Positions 1 through 7,341 of a stretch of 64,000 nt of DNA are shown piece by piece; position 1 is the stretch's first letter, and each line of letters starts with the position of its first letter. The DNA comes from Temperatibacter sp965603205 (GTDB lineage Bacteria; Pseudomonadota; Alphaproteobacteria; Sphingomonadales; Kordiimonadaceae): assembly GCA_965603205.1 (NCBI GenBank), contig CBFDCC010000005.1:124001-188000 (forward strand), written 5' to 3'. Under the pieces are notes generated by a model, which was not told where the DNA came from, did not search any database, and saw only the letters and a program-made list of their open reading frames with translations. Position numbers and translations under genes: made by a program.

Positions 1-350
1 GTCATACCTTTGGAAATCCCATTGGAAAATATCAGGTGTTACAGCACTATATTGCCGATATGGCCATGTGGCAAAAGCAAGGTGAATTAATGCTGTATCA
101 CACGGCGCAACTCCAAGCCGATGGACACCCATCTGCGTTAGAGTCTGCCATGGTGAAGACACTATGCTCTGAATATGTAGGCAAAGCCGCTGATCTGGGC
201 ATTCAAATATTAGGTGGAATGGGATATTCAGCCGAAACTGATATGCAACGATATTGGCGAGATTCACGCCTACTACGCATTGGCCCTGTTAGTAATGAAA
301 TGGCACGTAATCAAATCGCCGAAAGCTTTGGTCTACCGCGTTCTTATTAG
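1..350 (+). CDS. Acyl-CoA dehydrogenase, C-terminal part (cut by window edge)
   Basis: This is the last ~115 residues of an acyl-CoA dehydrogenase, open from base 3 with no start in the window. The motif GGMGYSAETDMQRYWRDSR near the end is the typical C-terminal FAD/acyl-CoA site region of the family, followed by an R-x-G-P-V-S-N-E-M helix. The family oxidises acyl-CoA to 2-enoyl-CoA and passes electrons to ETF. The chain length of the substrate cannot be judged from this fragment. An NTF2-like gene follows 10 bases downstream and may be co-transcribed. A GTG at base 36 lies inside the domain and is not a credible start. Confidence 0.85.
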   Translation, partial: HTFGNPIGKYQVLQHYIADMAMWQKQGELMLYHTAQLQADGHPSALESAMVKTLCSEYVGKAADLGIQILGGMGYSAETDMQRYWRDSRLLRIGPVSNEMARNQIAESFGLPRSY

Positions 351-360
351 GATTTAATTG

Positions 361-762
361 ATGAGCAATTCAAACAAAGAGATAGTGCTAGCTTTCCTTA
401 ATGCCTCGGTAAAAGGCGACGAGAGCGCAATGATAGAGCTCCTACACCCTGACGTGCAAATAATTGAAGCAGACTCCCTACCCTACGGCGGTACAATCCA
501 TAGCCCTCAGGGGTTTTTAGACCTTATCCCCCGCGTTTTTAAGACATGGGACAACACAAATGTTGAAGTTGATCACCTGATAGCCGAAGGAGACAGAGTT
601 GTTCTATTGGCCCATATGACAGGCCAAGGCAAAAATGGTGGTGAAAAGTTTAATATGCCCATCTCAGAAGTATGGTTAGTAGAGAATGGTAGGATAAAAG
701 AAGTCCGCCCTTATTACTTTGATACAAAATTACTGCACGACATCAATAAAGGCGGAGAGTGA
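361..762 (+). CDS. NTF2-like (SnoaL/ketosteroid isomerase-like) protein
   Basis: A 133-residue protein with the small NTF2-like cone fold pattern: an N-terminal helix (NKEIVLAFLNASVKGD), 'LLHPDVQIIEADSLPYGG', then alternating strands ending in 'VWLVENGRIKEVRPYYFD'. The family includes isomerases, dehydratases and ligand-binding proteins, so the activity is open. An in-frame TTG at 358 precedes the ATG at 361, and I chose the ATG. It sits 10 bases behind an acyl-CoA dehydrogenase, which fits a helper in acyl-CoA or polyketide-like chemistry, but that is inference. Its stop lies 1 base from the end of the convergent gene, so no terminator separates the two. Confidence 0.7.
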   Translation: MSNSNKEIVLAFLNASVKGDESAMIELLHPDVQIIEADSLPYGGTIHSPQGFLDLIPRVFKTWDNTNVEVDHLIAEGDRVVLLAHMTGQGKNGGEKFNMPISEVWLVENGRIKEVRPYYFDTKLLHDINKGGE

Positions 763-763
763 T

Positions 764-1072
764 TTACGACACCTGCTCTGTTCTGACTTTATAGGCCTTA
801 GTAATAATCTCAGCCAGTGCTATATCCCGTGCTGTTAACCCATTAAACTCATGGGTCGTGAGTAGAATATTCACCCTGTTATAAATATTTTCCCATTCTG
901 GATGATGATCCATCTTTTCTGCATGAATAGCAATTTCACTCATAAAGCCAAAAGCTTCAGCAAAGTCGGTAAAAATTAAGGCACAGGTCATAGATAACTG
1001 GTCATCTGATATAGCCCATATGGATTGAGACTCAATGAAGGCATCTATTTCTTGTTTTGTTAATAATGTCAT
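764..1072 (-). CDS. phhB: Pterin-4a-carbinolamine dehydratase
   Basis: A 102-residue protein matching the PCD family in length and motif. The signature 'HAEKMDHHPEW' with the following 'YNRVNILLTTHEFNGLT' carries the conserved histidines of the active site. The enzyme dehydrates 4a-hydroxytetrahydrobiopterin, recycling the cofactor of phenylalanine hydroxylase. It is the last gene of a minus-strand operon behind a VOC protein and a fumarylacetoacetase-family protein, with only 2 bases between the preceding stop and its ATG. That context supports a role in phenylalanine/tyrosine breakdown. Phenylalanine hydroxylase itself is not in the window. Confidence 0.9.
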   Translation of the reverse strand: MTLLTKQEIDAFIESQSIWAISDDQLSMTCALIFTDFAEAFGFMSEIAIHAEKMDHHPEWENIYNRVNILLTTHEFNGLTARDIALAEIITKAYKVRTEQVS

Positions 1073-1074
1073 AT

Positions 1075-2070
1075 TTAACGTGCGGCAACAACGACTTGGT
1101 CAATAGCACCAAAAATACTCTTGCCATCACTATCCATCATTTCAATACGTACACGGTCACCAAACTGCATAAAGTTAGTAGAAGGCGTACCATTATTAAT
1201 TGTTTCAATCATCCGTATTTCTGCGATGCAGCTATACCCTAAACCGCCCTCAGATATCGGTTTACTTGGTGTGCCGTCACTATCTTTATTAGAGACAGTA
1301 CCAGAACCAATGATGGTCCCAGCACCAAGTGGTCTTGTTTTCGCAGCATGTGCAACAATGGTGGGAAAGTCAAAAGTCATATCAACACCAGCATTAGCCT
1401 TACCAAAGGCTTGTCCATTATAATGGATAATAAGTGGCAAGTGTAGTCTAGCGCCGTCCCACGCATCACCTAGCTCGTCAGGTGTGACACATACAGGGCT
1501 AAAGCTGCTAGATGGTTTGCTCTGAAAGAAACCAAATCCCTTGGCAAGCTCGGCTGGAATTAAACCACGTAGTGACACATCATTAACCAGCATAACCAGT
1601 CTTATCTCTCCTGCTGTTTCGGCTGATGTTGCACCCATAGAAACATCACCTGTAATAACAGCGACCTCGCCCTCCATATCTATACCGTAGGCCGTATCAG
1701 CTACTGTAATATCTTCACGCGGCCCTAAAAATGCATCAGAGCCACCTTGATACATTAATGGATCAGTCCAAAACGATTCTGGTATTTCAGCGTTCCGCGC
1801 TTTGCGCACTAGCTCAACATGATTTACATAAGCTGAACCATCAGCCCATTGATAAGCGCGCGGCAGTGGTGACGCACATTTCTTCTCATCGAATGCTTCG
1901 CCCTCTCCAGCGTTAACTCGGTCATATAATTCTTCTAATGTTGGCTTTGTGATATCCCAGTTATCCAACGCCGACTGCATAACAAGACCAGTCTCAATGA
2001 AACGCTCAAGATCACGCGACACAACAACAAGTGAGCCATCACGGCCATTTTTATACGATGCTAATTTCAT
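1075..2070 (-). CDS. Fumarylacetoacetate hydrolase family protein
   Basis: A 331-residue protein of the bacterial FAH branch, which cleaves C-C bonds of 1,3-diketo acids such as fumarylacetoacetate. The family's metal-site stretch is visible as 'YGIDMEGEVAVITGDVSMG', with the later 'GSGTVSNKD' and 'SEGGLGYSCIAE' blocks near the substrate pocket. The start overlaps the upstream VOC gene by 4 bases (ATGA), a sign of translational coupling, and phhB follows directly. Together they suggest the lower tyrosine/homogentisate route. Canonical hmgA and hppD are absent here, so another aromatic ring-cleavage product is also possible as substrate. Confidence 0.85.
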   Translation of the reverse strand: MKLASYKNGRDGSLVVVSRDLERFIETGLVMQSALDNWDITKPTLEELYDRVNAGEGEAFDEKKCASPLPRAYQWADGSAYVNHVELVRKARNAEIPESFWTDPLMYQGGSDAFLGPREDITVADTAYGIDMEGEVAVITGDVSMGATSAETAGEIRLVMLVNDVSLRGLIPAELAKGFGFFQSKPSSSFSPVCVTPDELGDAWDGARLHLPLIIHYNGQAFGKANAGVDMTFDFPTIVAHAAKTRPLGAGTIIGSGTVSNKDSDGTPSKPISEGGLGYSCIAEIRMIETINNGTPSTNFMQFGDRVRIEMMDSDGKSIFGAIDQVVVAAR

Positions 2071-2609
2071 TTATCTTCACCAAACTCTCTCTCGTGTAAC
2101 CACGCGGCATGGCGCGGTGCTTTTTTTGTTTTTGACCATTCTTCGATCATCGCTGGCGCTACTTCACGCAAACGATCCAAATCACCAGGGCGGTCTGTAT
2201 TTGCAGCTAACTCAAGCCTGTGTCCATTAGGGTCAAAGAAATAAATAGATTTAAAGATGCCATGATCTGTTGGACCAAGAACATTAATACCGTGCGATTC
2301 TATCTGCACCTTAGCAGCAAGTAGCGCGTCCATATCAGCCAATTTAAAAGCAATATGCTGCACCCATTCAGGGGTATTAGAATCGCGGCCCATTTGTGGC
2401 TGAGTAGGAAGCTCGAAGAAAGCCAAAATATTGCCCATACCAGCATCTAAGAATATATGCATATAAGGGTCAGGCGCCTTGGTCGAAGGCACTTGATCCT
2501 CAGCAATGGCTAGGACCAGATCCATATCCATGACTTTATTATAAAACTCGATGGTTTCCTTAGCATCATTACAACGATAGGCTACATGATGAATCTGTTG
2601 AATATTCAT
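2067..2609 (-). CDS. VOC-superfamily metalloenzyme (glyoxalase/extradiol dioxygenase-like)
   Basis: A 180-residue vicinal-oxygen-chelate protein with two beta-alpha-beta-beta-beta modules. Candidate metal ligands are H8 (IHHVAYR), E66 (FFELP), H85 (WVQHIAFK) and E133 (HRLELAA), the arrangement used by both glyoxalase I-type and single-domain extradiol-type enzymes. 'FFDPNGHRLEL' is the classic second-module motif. It heads an operon with a fumarylacetoacetase-family gene (4-base overlap) and phhB, so it probably acts on an aromatic catabolite. It is about half the size of 4-hydroxyphenylpyruvate dioxygenase and cannot be that enzyme in usual form. Confidence 0.75.
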   Translation of the reverse strand: MNIQQIHHVAYRCNDAKETIEFYNKVMDMDLVLAIAEDQVPSTKAPDPYMHIFLDAGMGNILAFFELPTQPQMGRDSNTPEWVQHIAFKLADMDALLAAKVQIESHGINVLGPTDHGIFKSIYFFDPNGHRLELAANTDRPGDLDRLREVAPAMIEEWSKTKKAPRHAAWLHEREFGEDK

Positions 2610-2752
2610 ATCACTTACTTCCCTCTATTCATTACAATAATTAGTTACATTAGAAACTAAATAAATGCCATAGTTAATTTAACATGCTCAATTACTTTTC
2701 TGCTTTTAGAGATGCTTAATTAGATATATACATGTTATAAGTAAGATAGATC

Positions 2753-2770
2753 AATTAACTCATGTTAATT
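2753..2770. promoter_or_regulatory. Inverted repeat upstream of the RRM gene
   Basis: A perfect AATTAAC-tcat-GTTAATT inverted repeat lies 46-63 bases before the RRM-protein ATG, flanked on both sides by GATC. It could be an operator, or a hairpin in the 5' leader of an RNA-binding protein that regulates its own message. No partner is identified. The surrounding 2610-2815 stretch is very AT-rich and holds no gene. Confidence 0.3.
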
Positions 2771-2815
2771 ACTGATCTAAAGCACACCTTAAAATATTTT
2801 ATGAAATAGAAAACT

Positions 2816-3136
2816 ATGAAATTACTTGTTCGAAATCTAGCTAAATCTACTTTAGAGACTGACTTGAAAACTATCTTTGAGGAAATAGGCACTGTGCAGT
2901 CATGCTCATTAGTCATGGATAAATCGACAGGACAGTCAAAAGGATTTGGTTTTGTAGAGATGCCTAAGCAAGGCGAAGCGAAAGCCGCTATTAAAATGCT
3001 AAATGGTAAAAAAATATCTGGCAATAAAATACGGGTAAAAAAAGCTGAAGCTACAATCCCCACCCCCTCAAAGCAAAAAGACGAGACTGTGGATGATGTT
3101 CAAAGTACCGATAAAAAAATCTTAATCGTGGAATAG
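2816..3136 (+). CDS. RNA-binding protein with one RRM domain
   Basis: A 106-residue protein made of a single RNA recognition motif. RNP2 is LLVRNL (residues 3-8) and RNP1 is KGFGFVEM (42-49), with the aromatic residues that stack on RNA in place. A short charged tail (residues 80-106) ends in KKILIVE. Small bacterial RRM proteins of this kind are often cold-induced and are thought to act on mRNA structure. It is a monocistronic unit converging on the MerR-type gene, with stops only 3 bases apart. An inverted repeat precedes the start. Confidence 0.88.
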   Translation: MKLLVRNLAKSTLETDLKTIFEEIGTVQSCSLVMDKSTGQSKGFGFVEMPKQGEAKAAIKMLNGKKISGNKIRVKKAEATIPTPSKQKDETVDDVQSTDKKILIVE

Positions 3137-3160
3137 GCCTTAATCTACAAGATCGCCTAT
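3133..3160. terminator. Possible bidirectional terminator in the RRM/MerR 3' overlap
   Basis: ATAGGC (3133-3138) and GCCTAT (3155-3160) form a 6-bp stem with a 16-base loop, followed by ATTTT on the plus strand. It overlaps the 3' end of both convergent genes. The stem is short, so this is a weak call. Confidence 0.3.
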
Positions 3161-3742
3161 ATTTTCGCGCAAGACCTTTAATTCACCTAAAATGTCCGCC
3201 AATGCTGCTTTTTGCTCAGCCTTTCTGGATGCGCGCTTTTCTTCATCCACAATTGAAGTATTACTGCTCTTAATTTCTTCAGCAGTTTGTGTTAAAGATT
3301 GAGCCTCTTTAGTTATAGTAGCTTGATCTTCTTGAACTTTTTTAGCTTCCGCCGAAAAAGAAACAAACTCAGCACTTGGCTCAATTGATACACGCTCATG
3401 CGATGGTTCAATAACAGGAACTGGCTCAACAGGTTTAGATGCAAGTGCTGCCTCTATTGTATCCTTAAGCCCTTGTTCTTTAAATAGTTTTTGGACACCA
3501 CGAATAGTATAGCCCTCTCGGTGCAGTAAAATTTGCAGAACTTCTAATAATTTTATGTCGGAAGGACGATAGTAGCGCCGATTGCCACCTCGCTTAAGAG
3601 GACGTAATTGGGAAAATTTACTCTCCCAAAAGCGCAGTACATGTTGAGCGAGACCAAGATGGTCAGCGACTTCAGATATTGTTCTGAAAGCATCCTCAGC
3701 TTTAACGCCTCGAGGACGAGCTGTATCAGCCGGCCTAACCAC
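3140..3742 (-). CDS. MerR-family transcriptional regulator
   Basis: About 200 residues. The N-terminal MerR winged-helix domain reads 'FRTISEVADHLGLAQHVLRF' then 'KRGGNRRYYRPSDIKLL', and the C-terminal half is charged with Ala/Glu/Lys-rich, coiled-coil-like sequence. No cysteine sensor cluster is seen, so it is not a classic metal-sensing MerR. A MerR gene directly after ihfA is a conserved alphaproteobacterial arrangement whose target is not established. Start choice: a TTG at 3748 touches the GAGAGGAG ribosome site, while the GTG at 3742 lies 6 bases from it and is preferred. It follows ihfA by 17 bases, so the two are probably co-transcribed. Confidence 0.85.
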   Translation of the reverse strand: MVRPADTARPRGVKAEDAFRTISEVADHLGLAQHVLRFWESKFSQLRPLKRGGNRRYYRPSDIKLLEVLQILLHREGYTIRGVQKLFKEQGLKDTIEAALASKPVEPVPVIEPSHERVSIEPSAEFVSFSAEAKKVQEDQATITKEAQSLTQTAEEIKSSNTSIVDEEKRASRKAEQKAALADILGELKVLRENIGDLVD

Positions 3743-3759
3743 AAGCAACTCCTCTCAAA

Positions 3760-4056
3760 TTAAGAATTGCCGTTAATCTGGTCTTTCATGACCTGACTCG
3801 GTCTAAAGACAAGAACACGACGAGGATCAATAGGCACCTCTTCACCTGTCTTTGGATTACGGCCCATACGTCCGTTCTTCTGACGTACTAAAAAGCTGCC
3901 AAAAGATGAAATTTTAACATTCTCACCCTCAACTAAACGATCAGCAACTTCATCAAGTACTGCTTCTACTAAAGCCGAAGATTCATTACGTGAAAGCCCT
4001 ACTGATTCATAGATAGACTCTGTTAGATCAGCGCGTGTAAGTGTATTTTTGCTCAT
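3760..4056 (-). CDS. ihfA: Integration host factor alpha subunit
   Basis: A 98-residue HU/IHF-fold protein. The strands 'KISSFGSFLVRQKNGRMGRN' lead to the DNA-bending arm 'NPKTGEEVPIDPRRVLVFRP', and the C-terminal helix is SQVMKDQING. The position between plsX and a MerR gene is the standard place for ihfA in alphaproteobacteria. IHF, as a heterodimer with IhfB, bends DNA at promoters and recombination sites. The reading frame extends upstream to a TTG at 4074, but the ATG at 4056 has a good AAGGGA site and gives the family's usual length. Gene order is normally plsX-fabH-ihfA, and fabH is absent here. Confidence 0.93.
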   Translation of the reverse strand: MSKNTLTRADLTESIYESVGLSRNESSALVEAVLDEVADRLVEGENVKISSFGSFLVRQKNGRMGRNPKTGEEVPIDPRRVLVFRPSQVMKDQINGNS

Positions 4057-4231
4057 GGAGCTATCCCTTGCCAAATAAGAAATTAATACTCAATCTAACG
4101 CAATCCTACTGAAAGGTCTTTTTAGAGTCAATGATTAGCTAGTATTTCTAAGCACTTAGACAAAAGAATTGAAGCGAATGGCATTTACCATCCTAAAGTC
4201 ACATCTACAATTCAGGGGCTAAATCCTGCAA

Positions 4232-5284
4232 TTAGCTAGCATCCCTGCGGGTTTCAAGATCGCCAGCAGCTCCCATCTCAGTAAGATCTTCATGAATGGA
4301 AGTATTAATATCATTCAACGCCATATCACGTGCAGCCGTCACAGCGGCCGCAAAACCCTCTGCATTGGAACCGCCATGGCTTTTAACGACAAGACCATTT
4401 AACCCCAAGAACACACCACCATTGTGATTATTGGGATCTAGATGTTCTTTAAGTGACTTTAAACCTTGTCTAGCTAGTAAATACCCAATCCTAGACATGA
4501 AGGATGATTTAAAAGCATTCCCGAGCAACGTTGTAACGAATCGCGCTGTACCCTCAGCAGTTTTCAGCGCAACATTGCCAGTAAATCCGTCAGCCACCAC
4601 AACATCCATCTCGCCAGAAGCAATACCATCACCTTCGACAAAACCTTTAAAAGAAAGCGGTAGATGCGGCGTTGCCTTTAAAATCTCAGCTGCCATTCGA
4701 ATACTATCTTTACCTTTTAAATCTTCTACACCCACGTTTAAAAGGCCGACAGTAGGTTTTCTAAGGCCAAGAACTGTGCGAGAATAAGCAGCCCCCATAA
4801 TCGCAAATTGCACTAGATTATGGGCATCACACTCAACATTGGCACCTAGGTCAAGCATAACGCATTCACCGCGTATAGTTGGAATGGGTGATGTGAGAGC
4901 TGGCCGATCAATGCCTGGCATTGTGCGTAAGATAAATTTAGCAAGGGCCATCAAAGCGCCTGTATTACCAGAAGATACAACGATATCCGCCTCACCCTCT
5001 TTTACAGCTTGAATAGCAAGGCCCATAGATGATTTACGACCACGCCGTAGCGCTTGTGAAGGTTTATCCTCAGCTGCAACAACTTCCATAGTATGATGAA
5101 TGGTTACGCAATCTCTAAGGCTTGCATATTTAGCGACTAAAGGCGTAAGTTTATCCTCACGACCATAAAGCAATATAGTAATATCTGGGCAAAGCTCTTT
5201 TGCTCTTGCCAGACCATCCACCACAGCATATGGCGCATGATCTCCCCCCATTCCATCAACTGCGATGGTAATAGTTTTTACCAC
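4232..5284 (-). CDS. plsX: Phosphate acyltransferase PlsX
   Basis: 350 residues, the normal length. 'IAVDGMGGDHAP' at the N-terminus, 'SSGNTGALMALAKFILRTMP' in the middle and 'GANVECDAHNLVQFA' are family hallmarks. PlsX makes acyl-phosphate from acyl-ACP, the substrate of the PlsY acyltransferase in phosphatidic acid synthesis, and is a peripheral membrane protein. The start is a GTG with a GAGGG site 5 bases upstream. DUF177 lies upstream, as usual. Downstream, the 175 bases to ihfA hold no fabH and no recognisable remnant of it. Confidence 0.95.
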   Translation of the reverse strand: MVKTITIAVDGMGGDHAPYAVVDGLARAKELCPDITILLYGREDKLTPLVAKYASLRDCVTIHHTMEVVAAEDKPSQALRRGRKSSMGLAIQAVKEGEADIVVSSGNTGALMALAKFILRTMPGIDRPALTSPIPTIRGECVMLDLGANVECDAHNLVQFAIMGAAYSRTVLGLRKPTVGLLNVGVEDLKGKDSIRMAAEILKATPHLPLSFKGFVEGDGIASGEMDVVVADGFTGNVALKTAEGTARFVTTLLGNAFKSSFMSRIGYLLARQGLKSLKEHLDPNNHNGGVFLGLNGLVVKSHGGSNAEGFAAAVTAARDMALNDINTSIHEDLTEMGAAGDLETRRDAS

Positions 5285-5387
5285 GAAAAACCCTCAATTT
5301 CTGACTCAAACAGTCTTTACTAAATTATTCTTTGCATTGCCATTATAGCATGCGTTTAACCCTACCATAAAGTATAATGATATTACT

Positions 5388-5948
5388 TCAAGTTTTGTCA
5401 CGTAATTTTTCTAAAGCAGAAAAAGGGTTTTTCTTCTCAAGAAGCTCTTCATTGAAAGTAACATCTTGATTAGGCTTTATTTTTATATCCGCGCCTTCTT
5501 TGCGTGGGAACTGATCTAATGCCATAGAAACTGTCTGGGCAATAACCTCACCTAGATTAATTTCATCACCTTCTAGTGCGTCATACTCATCTGCCTCTGG
5601 ATCAAGAAATGCCTCAGCCTCATCTAAACGTTCCAATTCTTCAGGGCCTACTAGTCTTAAATATAGCTCAGTATCAATATTAGATGGCACGGGGTCATTA
5701 GACACAACACAATGTTGATCGAGGTCAGCTTTAACATTGCCCTTTAAGAGCACACCTTGTCGTGGTCCTTTATCCTGAATTTCGACGATAGCTGAGAGAG
5801 ACCTTATAGCATTAAGACCAAAACGTTCGGCTAACTCTGCGAGATCGTTATCTGACACAACAAGCTCGAATGTGCGTGAGCCAGACTTTAATTCTGACAC
5901 TTTGATATTTTGTTTAAAATCACGTTTCATGATTGATGTTATGGTCAT
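5388..5948 (-). CDS. YceD/DUF177 family protein
   Basis: 186 residues matching the YceD (DUF177) family: an N-terminal half with 'GVLLKGNVKADLDQHCVVS', then the acidic stretch 'FLDPEADEYDALEGDEINLG', and the C-terminal 'MALDQFPRKEGA' with 'NPFSALEKLRDK'. The family is linked to 23S rRNA processing and ribosome assembly in other organisms, and in many bacteria the gene precedes rpmF. Here it precedes plsX by about 100 bases, the common alphaproteobacterial order without rpmF. It follows the bc1 chaperone gene by 13 bases. The ATG at 5948 has an AGAGAAA site. Confidence 0.85.
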   Translation of the reverse strand: MTITSIMKRDFKQNIKVSELKSGSRTFELVVSDNDLAELAERFGLNAIRSLSAIVEIQDKGPRQGVLLKGNVKADLDQHCVVSNDPVPSNIDTELYLRLVGPEELERLDEAEAFLDPEADEYDALEGDEINLGEVIAQTVSMALDQFPRKEGADIKIKPNQDVTFNEELLEKKNPFSALEKLRDKT

Positions 5949-5961
5949 TTTAGTTTCTCTT

Positions 5962-6528
5962 TTATTTAAATGCTGGATAGTCGTAATTTGAGGTTAGGAT
6001 ATCATCCACCCTTATTTGTAACAAGGCATCAATCATATCTCTGACATGTTTTGCCATTCCAGGCGCCATATCATGGGTGCCGTCTTCCATCGAATACAAA
6101 TTGCGGCTAAGGCATTCAATAAGCATATCATCGTTCTCTTCAGCTATAGCTTGTGTGTATGCGGTCGCGCGTCCTAACCACGCAACTGCCATACTCTTTA
6201 CTTGCTTGCCCACCCGCATATCACCAACCCCCATCTCACGTAGAGACCGATCCATATCACAAACCAATGCCTCTTGTAATCCTTGGATCATCTCATGCTT
6301 ACCACCAAGCTCTATTGAGATTCTATTGGTCACTAAAAATAGCTGTAGAATAATCAGATCAAATCGGCCTTCAAGACTGTCCTCCACACCCAATTCAGTA
6401 TAATAGAATTCTTGACGTGCCCTACCCACCGCTTTGCTATATAGGTGGTAATGCTCATCACGGATTTTAAAAAAGCCTGAAATTGCTTTAAATATTTTAC
6501 TCAGCATCTCTTTATACCTTGTTTTCAT
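5962..6528 (-). CDS. Ubiquinol-cytochrome c chaperone (CBP3 family)
   Basis: 188 residues of the Ubiq_cyt_C_chap family, the bacterial relative of mitochondrial Cbp3/UQCC1, which helps assemble cytochrome b into complex III. Recognisable stretches are 'DLIILQLFLVTNRISI', 'LCDMDRSLREMGVGDMRVGK' in slightly changed form (VCDMDRSLREMGVGDMRVGK), and 'AWLGRATAYTQAI'. It lies in the usual position between divergent bamE and DUF177. The start could be the ATG at 6528 or the ATG at 6504 (MLSKIFKA), which has an AAGG nine bases before it. A 209-base gap with no gene separates it from bamE. Confidence 0.88.
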   Translation of the reverse strand: MKTRYKEMLSKIFKAISGFFKIRDEHYHLYSKAVGRARQEFYYTELGVEDSLEGRFDLIILQLFLVTNRISIELGGKHEMIQGLQEALVCDMDRSLREMGVGDMRVGKQVKSMAVAWLGRATAYTQAIAEENDDMLIECLSRNLYSMEDGTHDMAPGMAKHVRDMIDALLQIRVDDILTSNYDYPAFK

Positions 6529-6644
6529 CTGCGATCACGCCTAAGAATAGCCACAAATATTTGCCAAAAAGGTTTGACTAAATATTTTACAGGAACTTAT
6601 GCTAATTAAAGACAAGCTTTTACTTGACCTTTTTTATAGAGGAT

Positions 6645-6660
6645 GGCTCTATCATGAGCC
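6645..6660. promoter_or_regulatory. Inverted repeat in the bamE/bc1-chaperone divergent region
   Basis: GGCTC-tatcat-GAGCC is a perfect 5-bp inverted repeat about 80 bases before the bamE start, just after a TTGACC (6624-6629) that could act as a -35 element. No convincing -10 was found at the right spacing. It may be an operator or the base of a leader hairpin. The rest of 6529-6737 shows nothing else. Confidence 0.25.
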
Positions 6661-6737
6661 TCACATGAGTGCAATGTTCTTGTAAGATAATAAATTTGGC
6701 AGTAACGAATATAAATTGATTAGGATCGACCAGAGAA

Positions 6738-7235
6738 ATGAAAAAATCTGTACAATATCTTTTAATTGCCGCTTTAGGCCTATCAATGGCAGCTTGTGGT
6801 AAAACAAAACAGATTAGAGGCTATATGTTTGACACCGAACTTGCTGATGCAATTCAGCCAGGTGTAGACAATAAAAACTCTGTTAACGCTACAATGGGGT
6901 CTCCCACGCTACTTGGGACCTTTGATGATAATATTTGGTATTATGTATCTACTGAAGTAAAATCGCGCCCATTATTCTTTCCTGAACCTCTTACAAGACG
7001 TGTTATGGCAATCAATTTCAGTGACAAAGGTATCGTAGCAAAGGTTGATAATTACGACCTTAGCACCGCGCGTAAAATCGCCATGGTACAAGAGAAAACC
7101 CCAACACTGGGTAAAAGCCTTAATTTCTTCCAACAATTGTTCATGAATGTTGGACGCTTCTCTGGTCAAGCACCAGTTGGCGGACAAGGAAGCGGCACAC
7201 CAAACGGTGGTGGATCAGGCCCTAACGGCTCATAA
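6738..7235 (+). CDS. bamE: Outer membrane assembly lipoprotein BamE
   Basis: 165 residues. The signal peptide ends in a lipobox (LSMAAC, lipidated Cys20). The SmpA/OmlA domain follows, with 'IQPGVDNKNSVNATMGSPT' and 'TFDDNIWYYVST' (typically PG..K..V...LG.P...F....WYY). A Gly/Pro-rich disordered tail (residues ~147-165) extends past the domain. BamE is the small lipoprotein of the BAM complex that inserts beta-barrel proteins into the outer membrane. BamB is also in this window at about 61 kb. The gene is divergent from the bc1 chaperone and ends at a strong intrinsic terminator. Confidence 0.92.
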   Translation: MKKSVQYLLIAALGLSMAACGKTKQIRGYMFDTELADAIQPGVDNKNSVNATMGSPTLLGTFDDNIWYYVSTEVKSRPLFFPEPLTRRVMAINFSDKGIVAKVDNYDLSTARKIAMVQEKTPTLGKSLNFFQQLFMNVGRFSGQAPVGGQGSGTPNGGGSGPNGS

Positions 7236-7260
7236 ATTGATCTAAACATTTAATTTACAA

Positions 7261-7292
7261 AAAAGCCCTGCCATTCTGGCGGGGCTTTTTTA
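7261..7292 (+). terminator. Intrinsic terminator after bamE
   Basis: The arms AAAAGCCCTGCCA (7261-7273) and TGGCGGGGCTTTT (7277-7289) pair over 13 positions with one G-T wobble and a 3-base loop, followed by a T run. It can act for bamE and, because of the A run on its left, also for the convergent SDR gene. Confidence 0.9.
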
Positions 7293-7341
7293 TGATAAAT
7301 ACACTTTAAATAGAGGTACGTCTTTTGATGGGTGAAAGCTT

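Noticed and set aside
4132..4242. Repeated ATTAGCTAG on both sides of the plsX-ihfA gap, considered as a scar of fabH loss
   Set aside because: Deletion between direct repeats should leave one copy, while two are present. The sequence is also simple and AT-rich.
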